Origin: Halichondria panicea
Taxonomy: Eukaryota; Porifera; Demospongiae; Suberitida; Halichondriidae
Assembly: GCF_963675165.1 (NCBI RefSeq)
Contig: NC_087385.1
Span: forward strand, 6,436,912-6,500,911
Length of the DNA: 64,000 nt
Direction of reading: 5' to 3'
A program made the position numbers and the translations under genes. The number at the start of each line of letters is the position of its first letter. Position 1 is the stretch's first letter. This document shows positions 49,555 through 63,428 of the stretch, piece after piece. The notes under the pieces are model-generated. The model was not told the DNA's origin. It saw only the letters and a list, made by a program, of their open reading frames with translations, and did no database searches.

Positions 49555-51101
49555 GAAAGTCCTCTCTCTTGAAGAGTCCAGTCGCTACAAACCCCTCAAA
49601 CCGGTAAGTGTCTGATTGCCCCAAAACTATCACTGCACATGTATTGTATTAGCTCTACCTCTTAAAATTCCAACGACAGCGTTTTGGTTGGTTCCACGGA
49701 ATATAAATAGCCACACCCTCCTTTCTCTTTGTGTGTGTCCAGGTCTCCCTCCACTTTCACCACCATTGGGGAGTGGAGAAAGCACAATAATTATTCCCTG
49801 ACAATTTGTAATTGTCAGTAGGGACCTCTGTTTTCTATTGGGAGTGTGTAGAAACCATAACTTTGTCAGTTTTTAAATTGATCAATTTTCTGCCTCATGG
49901 TTTGCCGACTGTTTCAAAGAAAGACACTGTCCATGGCTACCTTCTTGTTCTGTTCTGTGTAGTGGGTACATCAGACAAGCATGTCTTTGACAGTTGATGC
50001 TGTCAATTCTCAAAAAAATGTTGATATGGTGTTTGCTTTTTTTGACACTGTCTGTGTGATGGGATGGTCCAGAATAATTGAAACTCTATACAGTTGTGTT
50101 TCACTGACATCAACTAACTTGATGAGCTCACTCTCTGAGCGTAAAATCACTTTAATTTGTGCTAATTGAGAAATACATAATTACGGCAATTTTCTAATCA
50201 AGCAGCTGCTCAGTTAATACAGTGGTACCAACTGAGCTCACTGTCGGAGTCAAATCAATATCTAATACATTGTAGTTGCTGGCCATATAATAGTCACTCC
50301 TATAATTATTGGTTCACTTTTGACTAGTTTTCTATCTCTCTGTCTCCCCCCCCCCCCCCAGATGTCTGTGGGGGGTATCATCATGCTCCGAGATGGCAGT
50401 GATGGGACCTCCCCCGAGGAACTCATTGCACCTATCAAAGGTGAGATGTGCACTCCTCTCAATGTGTGATAGACTGTGTAATTACTACTAATTATTGTGT
50501 CGTAGCTGTAGTGTTACCATGGTAACAAAACATAGTCGTCGCCTTTGCAAATATTTTCTTAGCTCCTCATGAATTAGCTTGACGCATTCCTCCTGCAGCT
50601 TCTCAAAGGCATATAAGTATTTTAGCATTTGTGACCGTGATTGAAATGCATGTCTGTGTGTAGTTTATAGACAGATGAATTTCTTGCGTCCAACATTCCT
50701 AGACATGTTATTGAGTGTACAAGTTGTGTGACGGTACAGTGTGAATAGTGTTAGCAGGTGGTGTGCAGTGGACCTGCCACGCCCTTCTTTCCCGTTACCA
50801 GCTACATGTACATGTAGGATGATTTTAGTTATTTTGTCATTATATATGGCTTAATTCAATAAGAAATGCATCACACCTATTTCACACTTTATGCATTGGT
50901 GGTCAAAGCCATTGCCTTAAGCCACCAGCTCAGTCCTCATACACTTATCCCACACCCACCCACACACACTCACGCCCCCTCTAATTCCTACGCTTATCCC
51001 ACACCCACACACACGCCCCTCTAGTCCCGCTACCAGGCCAGGGATCAGACGAAGACGAGCCTAAACCACCAGAGCCTTTTGAGTGGACGGGGGACGATTG
51101 A
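42200..51101 (+). CDS. PSMD1: PSMD1 (RPN2), 26S proteasome non-ATPase regulatory subunit 1
   Basis: Twenty-five exons in phase give 1032 residues (human 953): 42200-42230, 42455-42572, 42647-42816, 42913-43118, 43265-43342, 43408-43473, 43525-43593, 43657-43825, 44192-44436, 44598-44765, 44988-45087, 45154-45224, 45308-45368, 45472-45602, 45702-45761, 45899-46054, 46148-46212, 46276-46447, 46606-46938, 47136-47228, 47738-47839, 48491-48718, 49553-49603, 50362-50440, 51025-51101. Matches include [20 protein letters not shown] at the N-terminus, [15 protein letters not shown], the proteasome/cyclosome repeats ([50 protein letters not shown]), [37 protein letters not shown], and the acidic C-terminus with [11 protein letters not shown]. 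It is the large toroidal scaffold of the 19S base that docks ubiquitin receptors and deubiquitinase. The Lys/Glu-rich insert in exon 22 is longer than in humans. Introns 21-24 (0.5-0.8 kb) hold transposon-like and simple repeats, with no further gene seen. Confidence 0.96.
43935..44126. repeat. MITE family 1 copy in PSMD1 intron 8
   Basis: Left side TTTATAGCGGGGTAATTTTC and right side TCGAAAATTACCAGCTATAC followed by GGTA are inverted copies of the family 1 terminus; the body is a degenerate foldback. Confidence 0.8.
47897..48413. repeat. Inverted-terminus element in PSMD1 intron 21 (about 0.5 kb)
   Basis: ATGCCTCGGTG at the left end is matched inverted by CACCGAGGCAT (interrupted by one base) at the right. 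The left end includes the palindrome-like TGCGCATGCGCA. No coding frame of note. A strong hairpin at 48205-48250 lies inside. The right end has a relative at 29390-29500. Confidence 0.6.
48205..48250 (+). other. Strong hairpin inside the PSMD1 intron 21 element
   Basis: GCTGCAAGAGTGAGCAGAG pairs with CTCTGCTCACTTGCAGC, with a two-base bulge and a loop of about ten bases. The arms are about 17-19 bases, close to a small-RNA precursor in size, but it lies within a repeat element. Confidence 0.6.
49480..49551 (+). repeat. CA-rich microsatellite abutting the PSMD1 exon 23 acceptor
   Basis: CA and CCC-rich tract that runs straight into the AG of the exon beginning at 49553. Confidence 0.9.
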
Positions 51102-51243
51102 CCTACGAACCCTGATAGGAATACTATAGCCTAGTACGTGACTCACGTATTTACAGTATTATGATGTACGTGTACAAGTGCATGTATGTGTACAAGTGCA
51201 TGTACGTGTAATTAGGGTTTATTTTATCAATCACCTTATATTA

Positions 51244-51249
51244 AATAAA
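51244..51249 (+). terminator. Polyadenylation signal of PSMD1
   Basis: AATAAATAAA about 145 bases after the PSMD1 stop, followed by a T-rich and TG-rich stretch as expected downstream of a cleavage site. Confidence 0.7.
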
Positions 51250-51986
51250 TAAATTTCTTTTGGTTGTGATCAAATTGCGCACGTCCGCCACTCCCTAAGA
51301 GCTAATTTAGTTGAGGGTTTAATAAACTAGATTATCTTTTTAGGCCTGTTTTGTTGACGTAGCATCGCCCCCAGTAACCAGATCTGTGGGAACGGACCAC
51401 TCTTAGAGACATGATTTGTACACTCACACTTTTGGTTCTGCAAGGCGGTGGAAATGTTGAGTCAACACACTCCTTCTACTGTCATGTGACCCGAGTGATT
51501 TAATACTGCGCTAATTTATTGCTATGAGACAACGTATATCCCATGTCCATTTTTAGTAATTTCTAGGTGACGGTTATATAATTGTGTGTAATTGTTGTGG
51601 CCTCCCACATTGCTTGCTTTTTTCACATCCGTGTGTCTGGCTGATTTTAGTGGCTATGTAAACTGTGAAATAGTATTCCAATGAGTGAGTAGTCATAACA
51701 AGACACGGCTATGCCTCTCGGTAATCCACTCCAAGTCATTTGATCACTATTAGAATTGGATGCCGTAGTCCAGTTCTTGGTATTAATTGTGTATCAATGG
51801 CGGTTCACATTATCGTGATGTCATTGAACATGTAAAATGTTGTTTTCGGCCAACGCTTCCTCTTATCCGCCCACACATATCAACATCCTTTATTACATAA
51901 CTTGAATATGAATTCAATTAAAGAATGTTAAACAAACAATAATCCAGCCTGTGCAAGATTCATGATGCACTGTCTGGGGAGCTCGC

Positions 51987-51994
51987 TATAAATA
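51987..51994 (+). promoter_or_regulatory. TATA box of the VWC gene
   Basis: TATAAATA 114 bases upstream of the ATG at 52108, in GC-flanked context (CTCGCTATAAATAGAGCGG). A start site about 30 bases on would leave a 5' UTR of roughly 85-90 bases. Confidence 0.75.
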
Positions 51995-52107
51995 GAGCGG
52001 CTGCTTAAATAAAACAGTTCATCAGTTACACTCAAGACAACGATTACATCAAAAGAAGTAACATTTTCCAGCTGTCATCCATCCCTCACCTCACCTGTAG
52101 TAAAGCA

Positions 52108-55095
52108 ATGGAGCAAATAATCGCTCTTATCCTGTGCACATCACTCGCCCTTCTCGTACCAAATGGTGAGACAAGTGTCTGCATTGTGATATTATATTAG
52201 TCAGCCGTGTAATTCTTTCTATGTAATGAAATGTACGATAGTCATGTTATTTCATCCGCAGTGTCAGCGGCTGCGATACCTGGTTTCAACGAGTGTATGG
52301 TTAATGGGCGATTCTATGAGATCGGAGAATCTTTCCACCCGATAGTTACTGTCCGGGGACGTGAATACGAGGGTGTCTGCTATAACTGCACCTGTCTACC
52401 GGTGAGCGATGTCATGTAATGCAGCAGTATTTTACTGGCCGATCAAATTCATATTTTTAGTGTGCTTATCGATTTGGTAATTCAAGCCTGGTCTCATTAC
52501 AACCGTTCTATTTCAACCGTGGGTGGTTTTATATAAAGTAGAAGCTCCTAATAATGGGATACATAAAGTTGTAATTATGCTTCTTCTACTATTAACTATA
52601 TTCTCTGCCTGTACTGGGCTTCCTCAGACGACGATTGCTCATTGTGAGGAAGTGTACTGCCCTCAGACTGACTGCCCTGTATCTTTCAGACTGAATGGAA
52701 CCTGTTGCCCTGTGTGTCTCACTACAGGTATATGCATTGGCTCAATACATGTATATAATTATGCATGCATGCAAAATGTTATGCATATTTATGCATGCAT
52801 AGCTGATATTGATTAGAGCCGAATGTGATATTCTGCATGTTGTGTGCTGACTGTGCATGCTTCAGGAGTCATGAGTATACATCCATCTATTCTTTCATTT
52901 CCAGGGTCAGAAATGCCTGCAGGGCCAAAGCAGTGTCTGTTCGAGGGTCTCAGTATACCTCACGGTGAAGTGTTTCATCCCCCTTCCATGTTGGAGACAT
53001 TCGATAAGGAAATGGAGGGAAATGAGAGCACCTCTGCAGAGAGCATCACTGTCAATCCATTCTGTACACTCTGTGAATGTAAAGTAAGTTCATCGAATAT
53101 GCATGCATGCATAGTACATAGCTAAATACATTTCACTTAATGTTCTGGTCACCTTTATGCACACATGCACATGCATGTAATTGTTGTGCTTTTGGTGATG
53201 TGCACATTTTCATTTAGGATGGTGAGGTTGAGTGTACTGATGTCTCCTCCACCTGCCCCCCTCTCACCTGTAACTACAGTCAGGCTATCCTCATTGATGG
53301 TAGCTGCTGCATGGCGTGTCCAACTGGTAAGCATCTTCCGTATAGCACTATATGATTATATACATAGTTATGGCAGTCCTGCTTGCATATACAATGTACA
53401 TGTTGTGCAATCATAAATAGAGTCTCCAAGCACATAATAACGTGCACCACTTGTTTTCCCTCTCTACAGCCCCTACCCCAACTTCAGAACCCACCTCTTT
53501 GAAAGGTCAGTAACTTCCCCATTGCATGGCTTGTGTTTACACGCAATGCACTTTTGTGTTTTTACTATGACATAATTATAATAATGACTTATGTGGTATA
53601 TACACTTGCAGCCTGTACCGATAACTTGGACGGGATGGTGCACAGTCACGGTGACTCGTGGAACCCTGTCCACCCTGAATTTGGTCGCGTGGAGTGCATT
53701 CTTTGCACATGTACGGTGAGCTTACATGCTACACACTACCATGCACAACTGGTATCCTTCATTGCAACACTGGCTTTATATATACAGAACGGCAGCATCC
53801 ACTGTGCCCAGGAACCATGCCCTGAGGTGCCATTGTGTGGACCCAATGAACCATTCCCAGATGTTGTCATCTGCTGTCTCAAGTGCAAACCAAGTGAGTG
53901 GTTCTTGTGGTATGAATTAGTGGGTGGTCAACTGTCAGTAATTGATTTGAGGGATTGCTTACAGTTAGTGCTATTAGCTTGTGTATTGCGTAACATGCGA
54001 TACAGATATTTTTACCATTCTCCTGATATTCTGAATTTTTAGCTAGGAGATTATTACAATGTACTTGTATTCATGTTTCTGGCAGCCATTAGTCTGAGCC
54101 TTTCTGCTTGAGCATGTGTGATCTTATACTTTACAGAGATCTCGTATTTTGCAAAAATGTATTACTTCATATGTAAATATTCAAACGATGTCATAGTTTT
54201 CAATGACTCATAAATCACCCTCATCACTTTGGAATTTATTTACTTTTAGCATTGTACGACTCTATTCCTTTATCTAGGAACGTATAACCCAGTTGTCACA
54301 GCAAGCCCCACCCCCCAGCCCACCACCACTGAGATGGTGGCAGTTACCACACCTCTACCCATCACCCCCCCCTGCAATACAAAGAGTTACATCATCAACA
54401 TATTTAAACACACCAGTGCCGACTCACTAGCTGTTGAGAACATCGATACTCAGAGTGTGGATATTTACTCGTGGACCCTGACAGAGACGGGGGAGCTCAT
54501 GAAAAACATTGTCTCTGTAACCTCTCTCCACTTTAGAGAGATGTCCGACTACGACAATTTTGCTTATGTTGGAAAGACTTTGCTCAGTAAGTATTTTCAA
54601 TGTGTGCACGTGTAAACCCACCACCACCACTGTATCTATATAATCATAGATAGAAAAGGACATTTTAATGTCCATATTATTGCTTCCAATCCGGCATAAA
54701 ATCTATCATTCTAATGTAGGCTCATAAAATGAATATCATTATATCACATATTTGGTGCATACCACAAAACAGTGAGACAAGAATGTCCTATAAAGAGTAG
54801 GAGGCACAGCTCTCATTAGATATCTGTTGCAGTCAGAGTTATATACAACCTGAATAATTTTTGGAATGGACAACCAAAAGGGAGTCCACATACATAAGAG
54901 AATTGTACACACATAGCTAACTAGTTTTGATTTATTTTATTTTGACCCCCCCCCCCCCCATTTCTAGGACGAGTGAATGGACTAACCACTCGAGAGTCTA
55001 AGAGAGATAGGATCAGACGGTGTATGAGGAATTGCTCATCCCTTGTGGTCAACATGCTCAGACCCGTCACTGGAGAATGTACGGACCAAAACTAG
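52108..55095 (+). CDS. Secreted von Willebrand factor C-domain protein, chordin-like
   Basis: Ten exons in phase give 422 residues: 52108-52165, 52262-52401, 52628-52727, 52905-53083, 53218-53326, 53470-53505, 53612-53715, 53788-53893, 54278-54586, 54968-55095. A signal peptide (MEQIIALILCTSLALLVPN) precedes three VWC modules. Each starts with a Cys near FNECMVNGRFYEIGESF, QCLFEGLSIPHGEVF or CTDNLDGMVHSHGDSW, has a mid CxxCxC (CYNCTC, CTLCEC, CILCTC), and ends CCPVC, CCMAC or CCLKC. A Thr/Pro-rich linker leads to a C-terminal region (YIINIFKHTSADSLAVEN, WTLTETGEL) whose identity is unclear. VWC repeats of this type in chordin-like and crossveinless proteins bind BMP/TGF-beta ligands, so an extracellular BMP modulator is the best guess. 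Most introns fall at module borders. Confidence 0.85.
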
Positions 55096-55367
55096 TCTAA
55101 CTCGTTATATTCATAGTCAGAGTATGATATTCAAGTACAGTCTAATTGTACTAAATTATCTTATATGTACAGTGTATACTATTGTTTCTCATGCTGGCTG
55201 CTGTGCGGCACATTTATACTCCATCATCACTATAATAATTATATAACTATTACGCCAATTGAAAGCAATGTTAACTTGTGCAGTGTGAGGGAGTGCGTGT
55301 GTTAGCAATATAGCTGAAATCATAATAGCTAGAAAGGAGTGTGTTAATCTTCATCTGAGGCATTGTC

Positions 55368-56126
55368 CTAGAAGTCTCTTAGTGCTGACTTGATGCTCTC
55401 CAAGCTCCACAGTTCCTCCTCCTCTGTGTCTGCCCTCAGGGCATGCTGCAGGGTGAACGGCCCCACAGCAGTCCTGCAGAGATGTGTGACGTATCCCACA
55501 GTGTCCAGTGACTCTGCTATATCATGCACCAAGGAACGCATGTAGGTCCCTGACGAGCAGGTGACAGCCACTGAGAATGAGGGTGGACTGAAGTCCTTTA
55601 ATTTGAGGGAAGAGATGGTGATTTGTCTCACTTTCGGTGGAATGTCAATTGTAATTCCTGTTGTCTTTGCTTCACGGGCATAATCTGATGAACTTCTCCC
55701 TTTGTATTTGAGTGCCGAGTAGAGGGGTGCAGATTGGGTAGTTTCACCATGGAAACTCTGTAGGGCACGTTCTAGCATGCTCGTGGTAATGTGCGTCCAT
55801 TCTTTACTTTCTGTTTCAGCTCCATCACAGTCCAGAGAATCTGTTGTCACTCCAAGCCGCCCAATCACCTCGTAGCTTTTGATCGTATTATTTTGGAAAC
55901 GTCTCAATTGTTTACAGTCTTCACCGATTCCAATAACCAAGATACCTTCAGCGAACTTATCGAGTGTTCCACCGTGTCCCACTTTGAAATTAGGAGAGTA
56001 ACTCTTCCGTGGCTGCACACCTGCCGTCTGTAACTGTGAGAGGAGAGTCTGCTTCAGTTTTTGAGTGACATCAGAAGATGTGATTCCTGGTGGCTTGTAC
56101 ACTGCAAGCAATCCTCTTCTGATCAT
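55368..56126 (-). CDS. TRUB1: TruB-family tRNA pseudouridine synthase (TRUB1-like)
   Basis: Single-exon gene of 252 residues. It isomerises U55 in the T-arm of tRNAs. GILAVYKPPG-type N-terminus (RGLLAVYKPPGITS), then the catalytic motif GHGGTLDKFAEGILVIG with the nucleophilic Asp at residue 56, KSYEVIGRLGVTTDSLDCDG, the Tyr-containing PLYSALKYKGR (motif II), and the C-terminal RNA-contacting strand CSSGTYMRSLVHDIAESL. All TruB signature parts are present. Length is close to bacterial TruB core length and shorter than human TRUB1 (349), with no long N- or C-terminal extensions. TRUB2 is less likely because the catalytic loop and motif II are typical. No introns, divergent from GPALPP1. Confidence 0.88.
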   Translation of the reverse strand: MIRRGLLAVYKPPGITSSDVTQKLKQTLLSQLQTAGVQPRKSYSPNFKVGHGGTLDKFAEGILVIGIGEDCKQLRRFQNNTIKSYEVIGRLGVTTDSLDCDGAETESKEWTHITTSMLERALQSFHGETTQSAPLYSALKYKGRSSSDYAREAKTTGITIDIPPKVRQITISSLKLKDFSPPSFSVAVTCSSGTYMRSLVHDIAESLDTVGYVTHLCRTAVGPFTLQHALRADTEEEELWSLESIKSALRDF

Positions 56127-56239
56127 CTCTGTTTTCTGGTTTTCTGCATGTGCCTAACGCCCACACAACTGCTCCAAAAAGCTCTTTCTCAGCAAACGAC
56201 CTCAATTAGAACCTACTGTGATTCTACTGTAGGAACACA
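56127..56239. promoter_or_regulatory. Short bidirectional promoter, TRUB1/GPALPP1
   Basis: 113 bases between the divergent start codons, so the two genes share a compact promoter. No TATA box seen. Confidence 0.7.
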
Positions 56240-58568
56240 ATGTCTGAGTTCGTAAGACCTGCCCTACCACCTGGCTTCCAACAAGACTCCCCAGAGAGCC
56301 CTCCAGAGACCAGCTCCTATGGCCCCTCTCTCCCACCCTCTACCAGTCCCCCCCTTAGCAGCCTTGAAGTGCAGACCAGCTCCTATGGCCCCTCTCCCCC
56401 GCCCTCTACCAGTCCCCCCCTCAGCAGCCTGGAGGTACAGACCAGAGCCGAGCCAAGTGGATACGGCCCCTCTCTACCCCCTCTCTTTGAGGACGATAGC
56501 GTCAGTGAGGAAGACAACGATGGACGCAATGTATTGGGCCCGGCACTGCCTCCTTGGTTCGGGGGTAGCAAAGAAAGAGGAGATGTAGCTGGTCCTATGC
56601 TACCACCTGGGTATGAAGGCAATATAGAAGAAGAAGAAGAAGAAGAAGACAGCGTGATTGGCCCTCTACCAGCGCATAAAACAGAGGTGAGTGGAGAGGT
56701 ACCTTTGTTCGTTCTCCTGATGTACGTGTGGGTTATTCAGAGCGAAATGCAAATACAAAATACCCAGCGTTAAAACTCGTTAAGATGGTGTCTGAAAATC
56801 AAAAGTTTATTTTGAACCTGTTTTTGACAAAATACCATCGAAAGTGCGAAATTATCGCCTGAATTAAGCATACCATCTGAACGGGCACATTCTAAGCTTT
56901 CAAAATATCATAAAATCGTTGAATTTTGATCACCAGAATTTTAGTTACAGAGCCCTGTCAGTATGGTGCCTAATGTGTATGACCTTTAACCTGTGGTAAT
57001 GGTGTCTGTTTAGTATGCCGTACACTACTACAGGGTGATGAAGAAAGAGCTAGAATCAGAAAGCAGTTTGAGTCTCGGTCCAAAGCTATGAAGGACAAGC
57101 TCACAGGAAAGGTGAGTAGTGAGTCCTGTGCCCACTATTCATCATGGCTCATTGTAGGACAAGGAAGGGGAGGGGGAAGCTCAGAGAGAAGGCTGGATGC
57201 TGGAACTCCCTAAAAAGTTCAAACCATGTTAGTTGAGAAGGTAGTTAGCTACGTCTAAAAGCTGTTACAGAAGTTCTACTACTGTACTCTGTGCATTTGT
57301 AACCTTTCTCTGTACATGCTCTGCAGCCGGAGTGGGCCCTCGCAAGTTTCGTACCGGAGTGACTGACCTTGGAGACCGCTCAGTGTGGACTGACACACCG
57401 GCAGACAAACTCAGGAAGGCAATGGTGAGTGGAGAGGAGACTTCACTATATGCATGTAGCTATAACAAGGTGGGACAGTGGCAACATTAAGTGGTTGATT
57501 GAATCCAAATTTGACTATGTCTAGATTTTATTATAGTGATTTGTTTCCTCAACAGATAATTGGCATTCCAGCCTAGATGGAATGTAGTGTATGAATTTCC
57601 ATTGTAAATTCAACACTGTACGTTTTTGGAGTTGGTATGCAAGACGGATTAATAGGCTATGCATCAAAGCATTTTCGCGACTATAATGTGTTTTTATGAT
57701 GTCTGGTTTTAAGCATCTAATGATTTTTAAGTTTTCTGGCTAATTAGTTGGTGGTCAAAATCATAGCAGGCTCATCAAAGATTCCTCCTACTGTTGAGTT
57801 ACATAATCTTCCATTAAACTTGTCTGTTGTTGATATTCCTTTACAGTGTCATTATTCCATTAGAAAGTACAAGAAAAGGGAGCAAAGAAAGAAACTAAGG
57901 AGGTTCAGAAGTCGGCCAGAGACAAGAAGCTTGAAGTCCTCGTCAATGATCACAATGTATGTCAACTGGGGTGTTTACAAGTTGTCCTATTAAATTAATG
58001 ACTTTTGGGCCCGAAATAAATTATTGATCTAAGCACACCATATTGTAGCACTATTAAACAGCTAACTAAATGCATCTTTTAATTTTGATATCGGACGTTC
58101 TTAACTCAAGCCTGATTTTGACTAATCATTCCCCTAATATAATTATAGCCCACAAATGTCGATCTTGTAACCTTATGCAGGAAAAGAATCGCCCTGCGTC
58201 ACTGATGTCTATGCACAGAAAGAGAAGAGCTGTAAGTGTGTCTTTGTGCACAAAATAGTTCTGCAACAAAACTTTGAATTCCCACATACTAACAATTTTA
58301 ACCTCTCCTAGGCCTAAAGCATCCATCCTGCACACTACTTGTATTGAGTGTATATTATTAGTAATCGTGTGTTTTTGCTGTGCAGGATGATCTGAAGGAG
58401 AGAGATGGCGGTAGTGGGGGGGTGAAGGAGAGGCGACCATTTGACAGAGATATTGACCTGGAGGTCCGCCCTAACCTAGTCACACCTGCCAAGAGGAAGG
58501 CTCTCATGAAAGACTCTAAATACTCTCTAGATAGCAAATTCACACATGGTAGCAGCTCATTTCTATAG
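56240..58568 (+). CDS. GPALPP1: GPALPP1-like protein (GPALPP-motif, DUF3752)
   Basis: Seven exons in phase give 339 residues: 56240-56686, 57034-57111, 57158-57227, 57327-57424, 57864-57956, 58181-58231, 58386-58568. The N-terminal half carries repeated GPxLPP-type motifs (RPALPPGF, GPSLPP, GPSPPP, GPALPPWF, GPMLPPGY, GPLPAH) in a Pro/Ser-rich acidic chain. The C-terminal half is the conserved basic domain: DEERARIRKQFESRSKAMKD, EGWMLELPKKFKP, GVGPRKFRTGVTDLGDRSVW, and at the end DRDIDLEVRPNLVTPAKRKA. Family members are nuclear and poorly understood. Two near-identical 60-base segments in exon 1 (SSYGPSxPPSTSPPLSSLEVQT twice) show a recent internal duplication. Intron 1 contains a dispersed repeat. 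Confidence 0.9.
56780..56960. repeat. Dispersed repeat in GP1ALPP intron 1, inverted relative of the UVRAG intron 10 repeat
   Basis: CATACCATCTGAACGGGC and TCTAAGCTTTCAAAATATCA here are the reverse complements of segments near 37320-37355. The match continues into TTGAATTTTGATCACCAGAA. The host gene is GPALPP1. Confidence 0.75.
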
Positions 58569-58822
58569 GCATAAATTATAAATATTTGCTCTTAACTTTG
58601 AATCATATCATGTTATTGCTCATTCAACTTTATTAATAGTTCATTGCAAAAGAAATTAATCGTGAACCATGAACCATGAACCATGAACCACAGATATCGA
58701 TTATAACTGACAACCATGATTGTACACATTGAAGCAAATTCACAATGATTTTTAAAGCACAATGTACATTATTCAGTCACAATCCTACATAACTGTAGCT
58801 ACCAGTTCCATTATATCAGTGT

Positions 58823-60313
58823 TCACAGTTTGGCCAGACACAGATGGAAGGCCACCTCTGCCAGTACTCCCATTCCCCACTTGAATCCATCCACTGGTAT
58901 TCGCTCGTTAGTGGCGTGAAACAGAGACCCAAACTTCATCTCAGGGGGCATACGAACTGGAGTGAATCCGAGGCAGATGGGACTCTTGGTCGGGTGCTTA
59001 GAGTAGTACATGAGATCCGTGCCCCCAGGGATCAAGTTGGTAATGATAGGGGCACCGTCGGCTCTTGAGGAGATGACATCACGAATGATTGAGAGGATTT
59101 CACTACACTCTGGTTCGTGAGGATCCTGACTACACGAGTCTCGGGAGGCAAGACATTCGATTGCCAACTCTGCTTGATTGGAGCCCTCGGGAATCTCAAA
59201 TCGTGATGGACCTACAAGCTGCTTGATTTCCTCCATTAGTTCTTCTACTGTACACTCGGGGAGAAAGCGACAATCGACAATCAACGAAGCCGTGGTTGGA
59301 ATCTGGTTCATCTGATCACCTCCTTGTATGACAACGGGATTGGCCGTGTTGTGTAGGAGTGGACCAATGGTGGACTGTTGGTCTTCAGTGAGGAACCTCC
59401 GCAGGATAAATCCAGACAGGGACGCATTCAGGACTTGGCTGAACAGAGTGGATACGGGGAAGGGCATGATGCTTCCCATGCTGTTAACAGTAGCTTTGTT
59501 GGCTATGTTTACTCGTAGAGGAAGATGTCGAGTGTGGAGGAACTGAGCCACTTGTCCGATGGTTGCGATTGGGTTAACCTTGTGGAACAGAGAGCCATGA
59601 CCACCTGGACCCTGGGCTGTGATCTTCATTCTTGCCATGCCCTTCTCGGCTATTTGAATGGGGAAAACGTCCTTTCCCACCAGCCTCATGGAGAATCCTC
59701 CCAATTCGCTAAATACGACGTCAGCTTCTATCAGTTCTGGTCTGTTCTCCACCAAATACCTCGCTCCCCACGTGGACTCGGTCCTCTCTTCGTCAGAAAC
59801 GCCTGCAAATATCAAATCTCGTGAAAGTACAATGTTATTTGTCTTCACGAACCGAAGCAATGCCACACACATGGCTGCCATGTTCTTCATATCGATTGTT
59901 CCTCGTCCGTAAAGACATCCGTCTTCTTCATCGATAACTGCTCCGTACGGGTCGTGCTTCCAACCCTCCGCTTGCCAATTCTCACGAGGTGCTCGGACTG
60001 TGTCTAGATGAGAATTCAAAAGTACGGCTCCTTTATTTGACGTACCATCACCACGGATACGAGCCACTATGTTGCCACGACCAGGTTTGGGTTCAATGAT
60101 CTCATATTGGACTCCAACTTCATCCAGTTTTTCCTTTATGAACTTGACGGCTTCGATCTCAGTTCCTTCGTCTCCGAAGTTCTGTGTGTCTATCTTTATG
60201 AGCCCTTGAAGCAACTGCAGAGCATCCTCTTCGAGTTCTCCTCTCTTGGACTCCAACAATTCCAACAGTTCCTTTGGGAGCTCTTTGTCAAATGTAGCAG
60301 AGACTTCAGCCAT
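58823..60313 (-). CDS. M20-family zinc metallopeptidase/deacylase, intronless
   Basis: Single exon of 496 residues. The di-zinc site is intact: SHLDTV (H102, D104), GRGTIDMKN (bridging D141) and DEERTES (catalytic/ligand E175-E176). GPGGHGSLFHKVNPI is the dimerisation-domain His region, and IPGGTDLMYY plus FHATNERIP near the C-terminus complete the site. It hydrolyses an amide bond, as do aminoacylases, dipeptidases or PM20D-type N-acyl amino acid hydrolases; the substrate is unknown. No signal peptide is seen, so cytosolic. The stretch RAPRENWQAEGWKHDPYGAV and DMKNMAAM reminds me more of bacterial M20/M25/M40 enzymes than of animal ACY1 or PM20D1. Together with the lack of introns this makes old gene transfer possible, but COG6 and TRUB1 are also intron-poor. 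Divergent from the esterase gene. Confidence 0.85.
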   Translation of the reverse strand: MAEVSATFDKELPKELLELLESKRGELEEDALQLLQGLIKIDTQNFGDEGTEIEAVKFIKEKLDEVGVQYEIIEPKPGRGNIVARIRGDGTSNKGAVLLNSHLDTVRAPRENWQAEGWKHDPYGAVIDEEDGCLYGRGTIDMKNMAAMCVALLRFVKTNNIVLSRDLIFAGVSDEERTESTWGARYLVENRPELIEADVVFSELGGFSMRLVGKDVFPIQIAEKGMARMKITAQGPGGHGSLFHKVNPIATIGQVAQFLHTRHLPLRVNIANKATVNSMGSIMPFPVSTLFSQVLNASLSGFILRRFLTEDQQSTIGPLLHNTANPVVIQGGDQMNQIPTTASLIVDCRFLPECTVEELMEEIKQLVGPSRFEIPEGSNQAELAIECLASRDSCSQDPHEPECSEILSIIRDVISSRADGAPIITNLIPGGTDLMYYSKHPTKSPICLGFTPVRMPPEMKFGSLFHATNERIPVDGFKWGMGVLAEVAFHLCLAKL

Positions 60314-60462
60314 TGTGTAAGAGATTGATGAATATTAAATTCTTAATTGATGGGTGTTGTTTGAGCTGTCATGTGATTGCAAATTAAAAGAAGCCCCATA
60401 AATTTTAGCACCCCAGCCTCTCTGCAATCTGTGCTGGCTTAGAGCTTAACTCCAAGAAGGGA
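60314..60462. promoter_or_regulatory. Short bidirectional promoter, M20 peptidase/carboxylesterase
   Basis: 149 bases between divergent start codons. The pairing of two hydrolase genes on one promoter could mean co-expression. Confidence 0.65.

Positions 60463-63428
<2,966 letters not shown>

Larger units (their letters stand above)
51102..52107. other. Intergenic region, PSMD1 3' side and VWC gene promoter
   Basis: One kilobase with no supported coding frame. The first 150 bases hold the PSMD1 3' UTR, ending at the polyadenylation signal; the last 120 bases hold the TATA box and 5' UTR of the VWC gene. Confidence 0.6.

Noticed and set aside
49345-49633. Reverse-strand Cys/Val-rich frames
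   Set aside because: Translation of the CA/GT microsatellite in PSMD1 intron 22.
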